Below are positions 1-8,010 of a stretch of 64,000 nucleotides of DNA, piece after piece. The notes under the pieces were generated by a model. The model saw only the letters and a list, made by a program, of their open reading frames with translations. It was not told the DNA's origin and did not search any database. The number at the start of each line of letters is the position of its first letter. Position 1 is the stretch's first letter. Source of the stretch: Bordetella genomosp. 11 (GTDB lineage: Bacteria > Pseudomonadota > Gammaproteobacteria > Burkholderiales > Burkholderiaceae_B); NCBI RefSeq assembly GCF_002261215.1, contig NZ_NEVS01000001.1, positions 868,001 through 932,000 on the forward strand, written 5' to 3'. The translations under genes and the position numbers were made by a program.

Positions 1-135
1 ATCGCCCATCGCCTGTCCACCATCCGCGAAGCCGACCTGATCCTGGTATTGCAGGAAGGCCGGCTGGCCCAGGCCGGCACGCATGAAGCGTTGCTGGCGC
101 GGGAGGGCTTCTACGCGCGCGCCAGCGCGCATTGA
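1..135 (+). CDS. ABC exporter ATP-binding protein, C-terminal end (partial)
   Basis: The reading frame is open from the first base to a TGA at 133-135 and encodes the last 44 residues of a protein. It begins [17 protein letters not shown], which is the H-loop (switch histidine) and following strand of an ABC ATPase, and continues [20 protein letters not shown], the usual ending of fused membrane/ATPase exporters of the MsbA/multidrug type. The Walker motifs and membrane domain lie outside the window, so the substrate cannot be told. It converges on the osmoprotectant importer operon, with only 8 bases between the two stop codons. Confidence 0.85.
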   Translation: MAHRLSTIREADLILVLQEGRLAQAGTHEALLAREGFYARASAH

Positions 136-143
136 GGCCGCCG

Positions 144-1307
144 CTACGCTTGCGCCGCGGTCTGCCAGGACGTGGCGATCTGCCCGGTCCGATGGCGCGA
201 CCGGCCCGAGCTCAGGTAGTTCGCGATCGAATCCTGCGTGACCTCGCCGACGTAGCCCTCGTCCGCGTCGATCACGGGCATCCAGGATGAGTTGTATTGG
301 TACATGCGCGACAGCACCACCCGCAGATTGTCGTCCGGCGCGACCGAAGCCGAGAACGCGCGCAGGTGCTGGCCGCAATTACCCTGGCCGCCGCGCGCGA
401 CGCGGCGCTGCACGAAGCCCAGCGCGCGATTGTCGGGACCGACGATGGTCAGATGCCCATTGTCGTTTTCTTCCATGTCGCGGTAGGCCTGGGCCAGCGG
501 CGTCTCGGCGTGCGCGGTGCCGGGCTGCGTGGCGGCGTCGCCCGCCTTGACCAGCAGCAGGCGCTTGAGCGTGGCGTCCTGGCCGACGAAAGCGCCAACG
601 AATTCATCCCGCGGGTGCGCCAGCAGGGTATCGGGATGGTCGTACTGCACCAGCCTGCCGCGCCGGAAGACCGCGATTTTGTCGCCCAGCTTGATCGCCT
701 CGTCGATGTCGTGGCTGACCATGATCACCGTCTTTTTCAACGCGCGCTGCATCTGGAAAAATTCGTTCTGGATGGATTCGCGATTGATCGGGTCCACCGC
801 GCCGAACGGCTCGTCCATCAGCATCACCGGCGGATCGGCGGCCAGGGCGCGGATCACGCCGATGCGCTGCTGCTGGCCGCCGGACAACTCGCGGGGATAG
901 CGCTTCATGTAGATCTTCGGGTCCAGCGCGACCATGGACATCAATTCCGCCGCGCGTTCGCGGCAGCGTTTCCGGTCCCAGCCCAGCAAGCGGGGGACGA
1001 TGGTGATGTTCTCTTCTATCGTCATGTTGGGGAACAGGCCGATCTGCTGGATGACGTAGCCGATGTGGCGGCGCAGCTCGACCTCGTCCATCGCCATGGT
1101 GTCGTGGCCGTCGACCAGCACGCGGCCGGACGACGGCGCGATCAGGCGGTTGATCATCTTCAGCGTGGTGGTCTTGCCGCAGCCGGATGGGCCCAGGAAC
1201 ACGCAGAACTCGCCTTCCTCGACGTTAAGACTGACGGCGTCCACCGCATTGAACGGCTTGCCGTCTTTCTGGATGAAAGTCTTGGTCAGTTTGTCCAGTT
1301 CGATCAT
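144..1307 (-). CDS. Osmoprotectant (glycine betaine/choline-type) ABC importer, ATP-binding subunit
   Basis: This 387-residue protein is the cytoplasmic ATPase of an OpuC/OsmVWXY-type importer for betaine-like osmoprotectants. Walker A GPSGCGKT is at residues 39-46, the signature LSGGQQQR at 141-148, Walker B VMLMDE at 161-166 and the switch His at 199. The C-terminal third past residue 250 fits the tandem CBS region typical of this subfamily. I start at ATG 1307, which gives the family N-terminus MIELDKLTKTF and overlaps the permease stop by 4 bases (ATGA), a sign of translational coupling. The frame stays open further upstream, but that stretch only shadows the permease gene. It is the last of four co-directional genes. 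The exact substrate cannot be read from sequence. Confidence 0.93.
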   Translation of the reverse strand: MIELDKLTKTFIQKDGKPFNAVDAVSLNVEEGEFCVFLGPSGCGKTTTLKMINRLIAPSSGRVLVDGHDTMAMDEVELRRHIGYVIQQIGLFPNMTIEENITIVPRLLGWDRKRCRERAAELMSMVALDPKIYMKRYPRELSGGQQQRIGVIRALAADPPVMLMDEPFGAVDPINRESIQNEFFQMQRALKKTVIMVSHDIDEAIKLGDKIAVFRRGRLVQYDHPDTLLAHPRDEFVGAFVGQDATLKRLLLVKAGDAATQPGTAHAETPLAQAYRDMEENDNGHLTIVGPDNRALGFVQRRVARGGQGNCGQHLRAFSASVAPDDNLRVVLSRMYQYNSSWMPVIDADEGYVGEVTQDSIANYLSSGRSRHRTGQIATSWQTAAQA

Positions 1308-1957
1308 GGCTTTTGTACCCCCTTCGAAGTCAGCAGTCGCTGCAAGGCTTGCAGCGCCAAATCGGCGGCGATGGCCAGCAGGCTGACCAGCACGGCGCCC
1401 ACCAGCAGTTTCATCATGTTGCTCTGGCCGATGGCACGCAGGATCAGCGTGCCCAGCCCGCCCGCGCCAATGACCGCGGCGATGGTCATGACGCCGATGT
1501 TCATGACCACCGCGGTACGCACGCCGCCCAGGATGACCGGTACCGCGAGCGGAAGATCCACCAGCCGCAGCCGCTGCCAGAACGTCATGCCGATGCCGAT
1601 GCCGGCTTCCTTGATCCCGGGGCTGACGTTGTGCAGCGCCAGGTAGGTGTTGCGCATGATGGGCAATAGCGAATACAGGAACACGGCGATGACGGCCGGC
1701 ACCGCGCCGATGCCGGCGCCGAATCTCGACAGCAGCGGGATCATCAGGCCGAAGAGGGCGATGGAAGGCAGCGTCAGCACGACGGTCGCGATGCCCAGCA
1801 GCGGCGCGGCCAGCCATTCGTGGCGGCTGACCAGGATGCCGGCCGGCACGCCGACCAGGATGGCGCATCCGACGGCGCTACCGACCAGGTAGATATGCTG
1901 CAGTGTCAGCGCGAGCAGATCCGTCCAGTTGGCCGACAGGTAGTCGTAAAGAGTCAT
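1304..1957 (-). CDS. Osmoprotectant ABC importer, permease subunit 1
   Basis: This 217-residue integral membrane protein has several hydrophobic segments and the binding-protein-dependent permease loop around KEAGIGIGMTFWQRLRLVDLPLA, with its EAA-like pattern. The length suits the single-domain OpuCB/OsmW permeases. It would pair with the second permease encoded upstream in the operon (3025-3741) to form the channel for the ATPase. The start codon is 10 bases after the stop of the solute-binding-protein gene, and the stop overlaps the ATPase start. The family is clear; the transported betaine or choline compound is inferred only from the operon. Confidence 0.92.
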   Translation of the reverse strand: MTLYDYLSANWTDLLALTLQHIYLVGSAVGCAILVGVPAGILVSRHEWLAAPLLGIATVVLTLPSIALFGLMIPLLSRFGAGIGAVPAVIAVFLYSLLPIMRNTYLALHNVSPGIKEAGIGIGMTFWQRLRLVDLPLAVPVILGGVRTAVVMNIGVMTIAAVIGAGGLGTLILRAIGQSNMMKLLVGAVLVSLLAIAADLALQALQRLLTSKGVQKP

Positions 1958-1967
1958 GGCGTCTCCT

Positions 1968-2903
1968 TCAGGGCAGCCTGTGGGTGCGCAGGAAATCCGC
2001 CGCCACGTCGTGCACGGAGCGGCCGTCGATATCCACCTGCTTGTTCATGTCCAGCATGGCGTCGTTGTCCAGCGCCGCCGACAAGGCATTCAACTGGCCG
2101 GCCAGCGCGGGGTTGCGATCGAGCACCTCGCGCCGTACCACCGGCGTTGCGTTGTAGTTGGGGAAATAGTGCCTGTCGTCTTCCAGCGGGACGATATTGA
2201 AACCGCGCACGCGGCCGTCGGTCGTGTAGATCAGCCCGACCGTGACCTGGTTGTTATGCAGGGCCGTATAGACCAGGCCGGGGTCCATCTGTTTGATGTC
2301 CGCGCGATCGAATTGCATGCCATAGGCGGCGCCCAGTGGACGCAGGCCGTCCGGGCGGTTGGCGAATTCGGCGTCCATCGCGAAGACATGCTTGCCATGC
2401 GGTTCGGCGCGCAGTTTCGCGAACAATTGCGAGATGGTCCGGACCTGCCATTCCTGCGCGACCTGGCGCGGCACGCCCAGGGCGTAGGTGTTGTTCAGGC
2501 GCGAGGCATCCAGCCACGCCAGGCCATTCCGGGCGTCGAGCTGCCGGACTTTTTCGTAGAGCGCGGGGGCGTCGAGCTTTACGGCATCCGGGATCTTCAG
2601 ATAGACCAGCGCGGCGGTGCCGGTGTATTCCCAAACGATGTCCAACTGGCCATTCTGCTGGGCGCTGCGCATCAGGGTGCTGCCCAGGCCCGCGCGGACA
2701 TCGATGCCATAGCCCTTGGTACGGAGATATTCGGCCGTGATTTCGGCCAGGACGTATTGCTCGGTGAAATTCTTGGCGCCGACCCGCAGGGTGTTCGCGG
2801 CGCGCGCGGCCCCCGGCGCCAGGATGGCGCACGCCAGGGCAAGCAACAGGGCGCGCATCGGCGCGCGTGGCAGGCGGCATGTCCTGCGGAGGAATCGCTG
2901 CAT
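1968..2903 (-). CDS. Osmoprotectant ABC importer, periplasmic solute-binding protein
   Basis: This 311-residue protein is the OpuCC/OsmX-type receptor. The N-terminus is basic and then hydrophobic (ALLLALACAILAPGAARA), a Sec signal peptide probably cut after ARA. The mature part opens NTLRVGAKNFTEQYVLAEI, the hallmark of this family, and carries VWEYTGTA further on. I start at ATG 2903 because an AAGGAG ribosome-binding site lies about 12 bases upstream and the signal peptide then begins at once. It sits between the two permease genes, an order often seen in these operons. It should bind the quaternary-amine ligand in the periplasm. Confidence 0.92.
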   Translation of the reverse strand: MQRFLRRTCRLPRAPMRALLLALACAILAPGAARAANTLRVGAKNFTEQYVLAEITAEYLRTKGYGIDVRAGLGSTLMRSAQQNGQLDIVWEYTGTAALVYLKIPDAVKLDAPALYEKVRQLDARNGLAWLDASRLNNTYALGVPRQVAQEWQVRTISQLFAKLRAEPHGKHVFAMDAEFANRPDGLRPLGAAYGMQFDRADIKQMDPGLVYTALHNNQVTVGLIYTTDGRVRGFNIVPLEDDRHYFPNYNATPVVRREVLDRNPALAGQLNALSAALDNDAMLDMNKQVDIDGRSVHDVAADFLRTHRLP

Positions 2904-3024
2904 CGTACGAGGTTCTCCTTTTCCGCCATCGGGCGGCAAGACGGGGTCGGCCCACGCCGGTCAAGGCGAAGCGTCCGACGAAAGCGTTACGCGGGGCCGG
3001 GGCCCGTGCGTTGGGGGATGTCGT

Positions 3025-3741
3025 TCAGGCGGGCTTGGCGCGCCAGGCCAGCGCATACCGGCTGGCGGCCGCGACGATGCCGTCCAGGGCCAGCGCGAGC
3101 GCCGTCGTGGCGGCGGCGCCAAGCAGCATCTGCGGGGTGTTGTCCAGGTAGATGCCGGGGAAGATCAGGGTGCCGAGGCTGTCGGCGCCAATCAGGTAGG
3201 CCAGCGGTGCCGTGCCGACGTTGATGGCCAGCGCGGTGCGAATGCCGCCCACGATGATGGGCAGCGCGTTGGGCAGCTCGACACGCAGCAGCGCCTGCCA
3301 TGGCGTCATGCCGATGCCGCGCGCGGCCTCCAGCATGGCGGCCGGGACGTTCTTCACGCCTTCATAGGTATTGCGCACGATGGGCAGCAGCGACGCCAGG
3401 AACAACGCGGTGACGGCTGGCGGTTCGCCGATTCCGAATACCCCCAGGGCGATGGCCAGCACCGCCAGCGAGGGAATGGTGTTGCCCACATTGAAGACCT
3501 GCATCAGGCGCTCGGCGTAGCGGGCGGCGCGGCGCCGGCTCAGCAGCACGCCGGCGGGGACGCCGACCGCCAGGGCCAGGGCCATCGAATAGCCCACCAG
3601 GATCAGATGCCGTCCGGCGTAGTAGCGCAGGTCGCCGCTGTACTGGCGCCATGCCTGCGCGCCGATGGCGTGCGCGAGCAGCAGAACCGCAATCGCGATG
3701 ACGGTGAGCGTGGCGGCGTACTTTGCCAGCCGGATGTTCAT
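3025..3741 (-). CDS. Osmoprotectant ABC importer, permease subunit 2
   Basis: This 238-residue inner-membrane permease is homologous in pattern to the 1304-1957 subunit: hydrophobic helices and an EAA-type loop (LEAARGIGMTPWQALLRVELPNALP). It is the first gene of the four-gene importer operon. ATG 3741 is chosen because GGAGG lies about 7 bases upstream and gives the compact start MNIRLAKYAATL. The open frame runs further upstream to 3948, but that part is arginine-rich and looks non-coding. The gap to the next gene is 121 bases. Osmotic induction is known for related systems; the upstream region has an 11-bp inverted repeat (3876-3900) that could be an operator. Confidence 0.92.
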   Translation of the reverse strand: MNIRLAKYAATLTVIAIAVLLLAHAIGAQAWRQYSGDLRYYAGRHLILVGYSMALALAVGVPAGVLLSRRRAARYAERLMQVFNVGNTIPSLAVLAIALGVFGIGEPPAVTALFLASLLPIVRNTYEGVKNVPAAMLEAARGIGMTPWQALLRVELPNALPIIVGGIRTALAINVGTAPLAYLIGADSLGTLIFPGIYLDNTPQMLLGAAATTALALALDGIVAAASRYALAWRAKPA

Positions 3742-4238
3742 GCCTGGGCCTCCGTGCAGGTTCTTGGGCGCGACATGGCAATGCCGGGCCCTGCATGCGC
3801 GGCGGATGCGGCCATGCATGCGATCGGTCGGAACCGAAGGAACGTTCAGGGGAATGGATCGGCTTGGATCTATCCCGGCGATCACGCAGCGTGATCGCCG
3901 TGGCGGCATCGGGGCGCGGCCCATCGATGCATCGCCGGTGGCGGCCACCGAAGCGAACGCCGCGGAAAGGCCACCATTGAACGCGTGGAATCGTTTTTTG
4001 CTGCCGACCCTCGTTTGCTAGAAACCTTCGAAAAATCGTGCGAAAAATTTTCGAAAGATCTTCGGAAAATCAGCAACTGGCGCATCGGCAAAGACCGAAA
4101 GTATACAGGCTTTTGATGCCTGCGTCCAGGGCGGCTCTGCACGAAGACATCAGTATCGTCGAAATTGACTGCTGCGCGGCGGGAAATCGCCGACGTTGCA
4201 TGTGGCGGCCTGTGCCGCCCCATCGCCTTCGCGCCGGC
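3742..4238. other. 497-bp intergenic region upstream of the osmoprotectant operon
   Basis: I find no convincing gene here. The region holds the presumed promoter of the minus-strand importer operon. Two structures stand out: a perfect 11-bp inverted repeat at 3876-3900, and an AT-richer patch at about 4020-4075 with repeated TTCGAAA-like words, including the odd palindrome CGAAAAATTTTCG at 4041-4053. A GC hairpin (GGCGGC/GCCGCC) at 4204-4219 lies just past the helicase stop but has no T-run, so it is at best a weak terminator. Confidence 0.6.
3876..3900. promoter_or_regulatory. Perfect 11-bp inverted repeat upstream of the importer operon
   Basis: CGGCGATCACG is followed by a 3-base spacer (CAG) and then CGTGATCGCCG, an exact dyad. 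It lies 135 bases upstream of the first importer gene. It could be a regulator operator or an RNA hairpin. No T-run follows on either side, so a terminator is unlikely. The regulator is unknown. Confidence 0.45.
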
Positions 4239-5873
4239 TCAGTCCAGCTTGTTCCGCAGTGCCGCGGCCGCGGGTTCCGCGGCGATCAGGATCAGCTTGA
4301 GCGTGGCCCGGGTGGCACCGACGAACAGTTTGCGCACGGCCTGTTCGTCCAGCGTGTCGAAATCGATCTCGGCGAAGACGACCGCGGGCACGGATTGACC
4401 TTTGAAACGGTAGACGGATTCGGCCAGGACTTCGCCCGCGGAATATTCGGGCTGGCCGAAAAGATCGTATCGGCCGGTGAAGCGGCGCAGCGTATGCGGA
4501 CCCAGCCTGTCCTTGCGCAGGACCTGCGAGGTCTTGTGGCCGTGGTAGCTGAGCAGCGCCACGTCTTCCTGGCGAAAGCCGTCCGAATAGCATTTGCGTA
4601 TGCCTTGCTTGACGGCGCGCGCGAGGCTCTCTTCGTCGTGATAAGAGAGGACTTCCACGTCGGCGTCCAGCACCGGCGCCTGCGCGTCGATGCGCGTGTC
4701 GTCGGGCAGGATGGTGTGCAGGAAGTCGACCACCGGCCGCGGGCTGCGGAAATTGCTTTGCGCGCGCAAGCGCACCCAGCCGGGCAGCTCCGGCGGCGTA
4801 TTGCCGTACAGGTTCTGCAGCGGATCCTCCAGCCACAAAACGCGCGCGGCGGGCCGCGCCAGGCGCAGCACCATGTCGCGCCAATACGTGTCGAAATCCT
4901 GGCCCTCGTCGACGATCACGGTATCGAACAGGAAGTCTTCGGGCACCGGCTGCGCCGCGGCTTCATCGACCAGCCGGGCGAAGGCATCCGGCTGGGAGAA
5001 ATCCGGCTTGCGGCCCGCCGCGCGCAGCAGGCGGTCGCAAAGCATATGGAAGGAGCAGATCAGGCCGCCCGATGGCGCGATGCGGTTGAAGTGGTCGGCC
5101 AGCGGCCGATTGAAGCAGACGTACAGCGGACGCTTGCCCTGTTCGACCGCGTCGCGGTATTCGGCCAGCGCCAGCTGGGTCTTGCCCGAACCGGCCGTGC
5201 CCGTGACGCGCAGGCGATAGGGGTCGATATCCAGCTGGCGCGCCCAATGCGCCAGGCCGCCGGCAAGCCGGGTGACCAGCGTGCGCGTCTGGCCGATGAG
5301 GGCACTGACGTCGACTTCCAGGCGGATGATGTCGCGCAGGAAGCGATCGACGCGCGCGGCGAGGGGCGAGGCCGTGCCGGGCGGCAGGATCTCCTGGACG
5401 ATGGCGCACAGGCGATCGCGCCGGCCGGCGTCGACGATGCGTTCGGGGACCAGCCCGGCCGTCGTGGGCGCGACCACGCGATGATCGGGGCAGTGCAGCA
5501 GATAGTCCAGATGGATATCGGCACCGTCCAGGCTGCGCGCCAGCTTGGCCCGCAGGCTTTCGGCGGTGCGCGCCATCTGTACCGAAATCAGCCGCGCCTT
5601 GCCTTCGTGGCGCTTGGCCAGGCCATCCGGAGTTTCGTCCAGCGCGCCGGTTTTCTGTTCGATGACCAGCAGGTCGCCCGCGCGGTTGGCGATGACGAAG
5701 TCGATCTCGCCGTAGATCGCGTGGCGTCCCTCGACATTGGTCCAGTGCACGGCGTGGTAGACCGTATAGTCGTCCGGCAGACCGGCCTTCAGGCGTGCCA
5801 GGGTATCCAGCTCGCGTTGTGCCGGGCCGCTGCGCGACTGGCGTTCCCAGCCGTCCGGAATGATGTGCGCCAC
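4239..5873 (-). CDS. NERD-domain and UvrD-like helicase/ATPase protein
   Basis: This 544-residue protein joins a nuclease-related (NERD) domain to a superfamily I helicase-like motor. The NERD core is at about residues 15-115, with GEID at 55-58 and the E-x-K pair at 72-74. Walker A GTAGSGKT is at 225-232, the Walker B/DEXQ-like VDEGQDFD at 321-328, a SNFRSPR motif near 373-379 and the C-terminal motif VGATRATLKL at 518-527. I choose the GTG at 5873 because GGAG lies about 6 bases before it and the NERD domain follows directly; a longer frame reaches 5987. Relatives are thought to act in DNA or RNA processing, sometimes in phage defence, but the role here is unknown. It stands alone, with no defence genes beside it. 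Confidence 0.85.
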   Translation of the reverse strand: MAHIIPDGWERQSRSGPAQRELDTLARLKAGLPDDYTVYHAVHWTNVEGRHAIYGEIDFVIANRAGDLLVIEQKTGALDETPDGLAKRHEGKARLISVQMARTAESLRAKLARSLDGADIHLDYLLHCPDHRVVAPTTAGLVPERIVDAGRRDRLCAIVQEILPPGTASPLAARVDRFLRDIIRLEVDVSALIGQTRTLVTRLAGGLAHWARQLDIDPYRLRVTGTAGSGKTQLALAEYRDAVEQGKRPLYVCFNRPLADHFNRIAPSGGLICSFHMLCDRLLRAAGRKPDFSQPDAFARLVDEAAAQPVPEDFLFDTVIVDEGQDFDTYWRDMVLRLARPAARVLWLEDPLQNLYGNTPPELPGWVRLRAQSNFRSPRPVVDFLHTILPDDTRIDAQAPVLDADVEVLSYHDEESLARAVKQGIRKCYSDGFRQEDVALLSYHGHKTSQVLRKDRLGPHTLRRFTGRYDLFGQPEYSAGEVLAESVYRFKGQSVPAVVFAEIDFDTLDEQAVRKLFVGATRATLKLILIAAEPAAAALRNKLD

Positions 5874-6080
5874 GTCTGCTCCACTTGCGTTTGACTGACT
5901 GCCGGGAGAATACCGCAGGCCGGCTTGACCGCACGCCGGGTGTGGGTTTGGGCCGGTGCGCGTCCGGCGGGTGCTATACGAATGCATGGGCCACGCGCGC
6001 CCCCCGCGGGGTTGCGGCGCGTGGCATTGTTTATCCGAATACCGGTCGTCAACATGACCGACCCTTACGTGGAGCTGTTA

Positions 6081-6968
6081 ATGAGCGATTCATCCGCATA
6101 CGTGCCGCCGAAAGTCTGGACCTGGAACAAGGCCAATGGCGGCCATTTCGCCAGCATCAACCGCCCGGTCTCCGGACCGACGCACGAAAAGGAACTGCCC
6201 GTCGGCCGCCACCCCTTGCAGCTGTACTCGCTGGCCACGCCGAACGGCCAGAAAGTGACCATCATGCTGGAGGAGCTGCTGGCGCTGGGCCATCGCGGGG
6301 CCGAGTACGACGCGTGGCTGATCCGCATCGGCGATGGCGACCAGTTCGGCAGCGGCTTCGTGCAGGTGAATCCCAATTCCAAGATTCCGGCGCTGATGGA
6401 CCGCAGCGGTCCGCGGCCCATCCGCGTCTTCGAGTCCGGCGCGATCCTGCTGTACCTGGCCGAAAAGTTCGGCGCCTTGCTGCCCGCCGATCCGGCCGGG
6501 CGTGCCGAGTGCCTGTCGTGGCTGTTCTGGCAGATGGGCAGCGCCCCCTACCTGGGCGGCGGTTTCGGCCACTTCTATGCCTACGCGCCCGTCAAGATCG
6601 AATACGCGATCGACCGCTTCGCCATGGAGGCCAAGCGGCAACTCGACGTGCTGGACAAGCGCCTGGCAGAGAGCGAATACATCGCGGGCGCCGACTACAC
6701 CATTGCCGACATCGCCATCTGGCCGTGGTACGGCGCGCTGGCGAAGGGCCTGGTGTATGGCGCGGGCGAATTCCTGTCGGTGCAGGACTACAAGCATGTG
6801 CAGCGCTGGGCCGATGTCATCGGCGAGCGCGCGGCGGTGCGGCGGGGCAGGATGGTCAACCGGGTCAACGGCGACCCCGCCAGCCAGCTGCACGAGCGGC
6901 ACGACGCCACGGACTTCGACACCCGCACGCAGGACAAGCTGCAGCCGGCCGGCGGCGCGCAGTCATGA
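6081..6968 (+). CDS. yghU: Glutathione S-transferase, YghU/disulfide-bond oxidoreductase type
   Basis: This 295-residue protein follows E. coli YghU almost motif for motif: KVWTWNKANGGHFASINRPV at the start, then THEKELPVG, TPNGQKVTIMLEELLALG, NPNSKIPAL, RVFESGAILLYLAEKFG in the thioredoxin-like half and NRVNG/LHERHDA at the end. YghU binds two glutathiones and reduces disulfides and peroxides in the cytoplasm. ATG 6081 is preceded by GGAG with 6 bases spacing; another ATG at 6054 lacks a good ribosome-binding site. The stop codon overlaps the next start by 4 bases, so the two genes are probably cotranslated. Confidence 0.93.
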   Translation: MSDSSAYVPPKVWTWNKANGGHFASINRPVSGPTHEKELPVGRHPLQLYSLATPNGQKVTIMLEELLALGHRGAEYDAWLIRIGDGDQFGSGFVQVNPNSKIPALMDRSGPRPIRVFESGAILLYLAEKFGALLPADPAGRAECLSWLFWQMGSAPYLGGGFGHFYAYAPVKIEYAIDRFAMEAKRQLDVLDKRLAESEYIAGADYTIADIAIWPWYGALAKGLVYGAGEFLSVQDYKHVQRWADVIGERAAVRRGRMVNRVNGDPASQLHERHDATDFDTRTQDKLQPAGGAQS

Positions 6969-7318
6969 CCCAGGACGATTTGTCCGTGGTGGACGGCTGG
7001 CACGCGCATGTGTATTTCGACGCCGCCACCCGCGACGCCGCCCATGCGCTGCGCCAGCGCATCGTCGAGGTATTCGGCGACACCGTCGCCATGGGGCGCT
7101 TCCATGAGCGCCCGGTCGGGCCTCATCCCCGGTGGAGCTACCAACTGGCCTTCGCGCCGGTCGAACTCGCCCGCGTGGCGACGTGGCTGGCGCTGAACCA
7201 CGACGGGCTGGATGTGTTCCTCCACCCCAATACCGGGGATGCCCTGGCCGACCATCGCGACAGGGCGATGTGGATCGGGCGCAGCCACGCGCTGAACCTG
7301 GGCGCGCTGGGCGGCTAG
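6965..7318 (+). CDS. DOPA 4,5-dioxygenase family protein
   Basis: This 117-residue protein has the family pattern WHAHVYFD near the N-terminus (His 13 and 15), then FHERPVGPHPRWSYQL and FLHPNTGDALADHRDRAMWIG. Plant and fungal members cleave the DOPA ring with non-haem iron. Bacterial members are small and mostly uncharacterised, so a ring-cleaving or detoxifying role is only inferred. It starts within the stop codon of the YghU-type transferase gene (ATGA overlap), which points to a shared job in handling reactive or aromatic compounds. Confidence 0.85.
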   Translation: MTQDDLSVVDGWHAHVYFDAATRDAAHALRQRIVEVFGDTVAMGRFHERPVGPHPRWSYQLAFAPVELARVATWLALNHDGLDVFLHPNTGDALADHRDRAMWIGRSHALNLGALGG

Positions 7319-7395
7319 CGGCGCCGGCCCCGGGGGGGGCGTAACCCGCGGGCCCCCAGGGGTCGCGATGTCGGTCGCGCGGCCGGTGTACACTT

Positions 7396-7414
7396 GATAA
7401 TGGTAACGATTACT
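7396..7414. promoter_or_regulatory. Fur-box candidate upstream of the FecI-type sigma gene
   Basis: GATAATGGTAACGATTACT matches 14 of 19 positions of the classical Fur box (my alignment by eye). It overlaps a possible -10 element TGATAAT and lies about 70 bases upstream of the preferred start codon of the sigma gene. This is where an iron-responsive repressor would be expected. Fur itself is not encoded in the window. Confidence 0.75.
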
Positions 7415-7481
7415 ATTTGCAGATGTGCACTGGCTGCCGCCGGTCCGGCGGGATCGGGCGGCCGACGAAAAAGGCTCGATC

Positions 7482-8003
7482 TTGGGTACCTCGGGATATT
7501 TCTTCCCCATCACCGTGGAAGCGCTCTACAGCGACCACCATTCCTGGTTGAAGGGATGGTTGCACCGGCGCCTGGGCAACGCCGAACAGGCGGCGGACCT
7601 GGCGCACGACACCTTCATCCGCCTGCTGAGCAGCGACCGGGTGCCGCCGGCCATCGAAGAGCCGCGCGCCTTCCTGACCACGGTGGCCCAGCGCCTGGTC
7701 TCCAACCACTGGCGGCGGGAAAAGCTGGAGAAAGCCTACCTGGAGGCACTCGCCGCCGCGCCGGCGGCGACGGCGTGGTCGCCGGAGGCACGCGCCATCG
7801 TGCTGGAAACGCTGTTCGAGCTGGACAGGCTGCTGGACGGCCTGCCGGCTATCGTGCGCAGGGCCTTCCTGCTGTCGCAGCTGGACGGATACACGCATGG
7901 GCAGGTCGCCGAAGCGCTGGGCATTTCGATCGCGACGGTCAAGCGCCATATCGTCAAGGCCCTGCAACGCTGCTACTTCGCCGACCTGTCCTTTACGGGT
8001 TGA
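7482..8003 (+). CDS. FecI-type ECF RNA polymerase sigma factor
   Basis: This 173-residue protein has sigma region 2 (LYSDHHSWLKGWLHRRLGN, LAHDTFIRLL) and region 4 (LLSQLDGYTHGQVAEALGISIATVKRHI), as in FecI, which is also 173 residues long. FecI-family factors turn on TonB-receptor genes when a surface receptor signals through FecR. I choose TTG 7482 because AAAAGG lies 7 bases before it and the length then fits the family. A GTG at 7425 in the same frame would add 19 residues. A Fur-box candidate lies just upstream. A FecR-type gene starts 7 bases after the stop and a receptor with an STN domain follows. Confidence 0.9.
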   Translation: MGTSGYFFPITVEALYSDHHSWLKGWLHRRLGNAEQAADLAHDTFIRLLSSDRVPPAIEEPRAFLTTVAQRLVSNHWRREKLEKAYLEALAAAPAATAWSPEARAIVLETLFELDRLLDGLPAIVRRAFLLSQLDGYTHGQVAEALGISIATVKRHIVKALQRCYFADLSFTG

Positions 8004-8010
8004 CGCCGCC

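Noticed and set aside
1308..1868. N-terminal extension of the osmoprotectant ATPase frame
   Set aside because: The extension overlaps the permease gene in another frame and has no ABC motif; MIELDKLTKTF at 1307 is the family start.
4204..4219. Rho-independent terminator behind the helicase gene
   Set aside because: The GGCGGC/GCCGCC stem is close to the stop but is not followed by T residues.
4038..5894. 618-codon plus-strand frame under the helicase gene
   Set aside because: It is antisense to a protein with clear Walker and NERD motifs; its translation is Arg/Gly/Val/Gln-rich without motifs.
7333..7340. Run of G as a slippage or phase-variation site
   Set aside because: It lies just after a stop codon and outside any gene or recognised promoter, so no effect is apparent.
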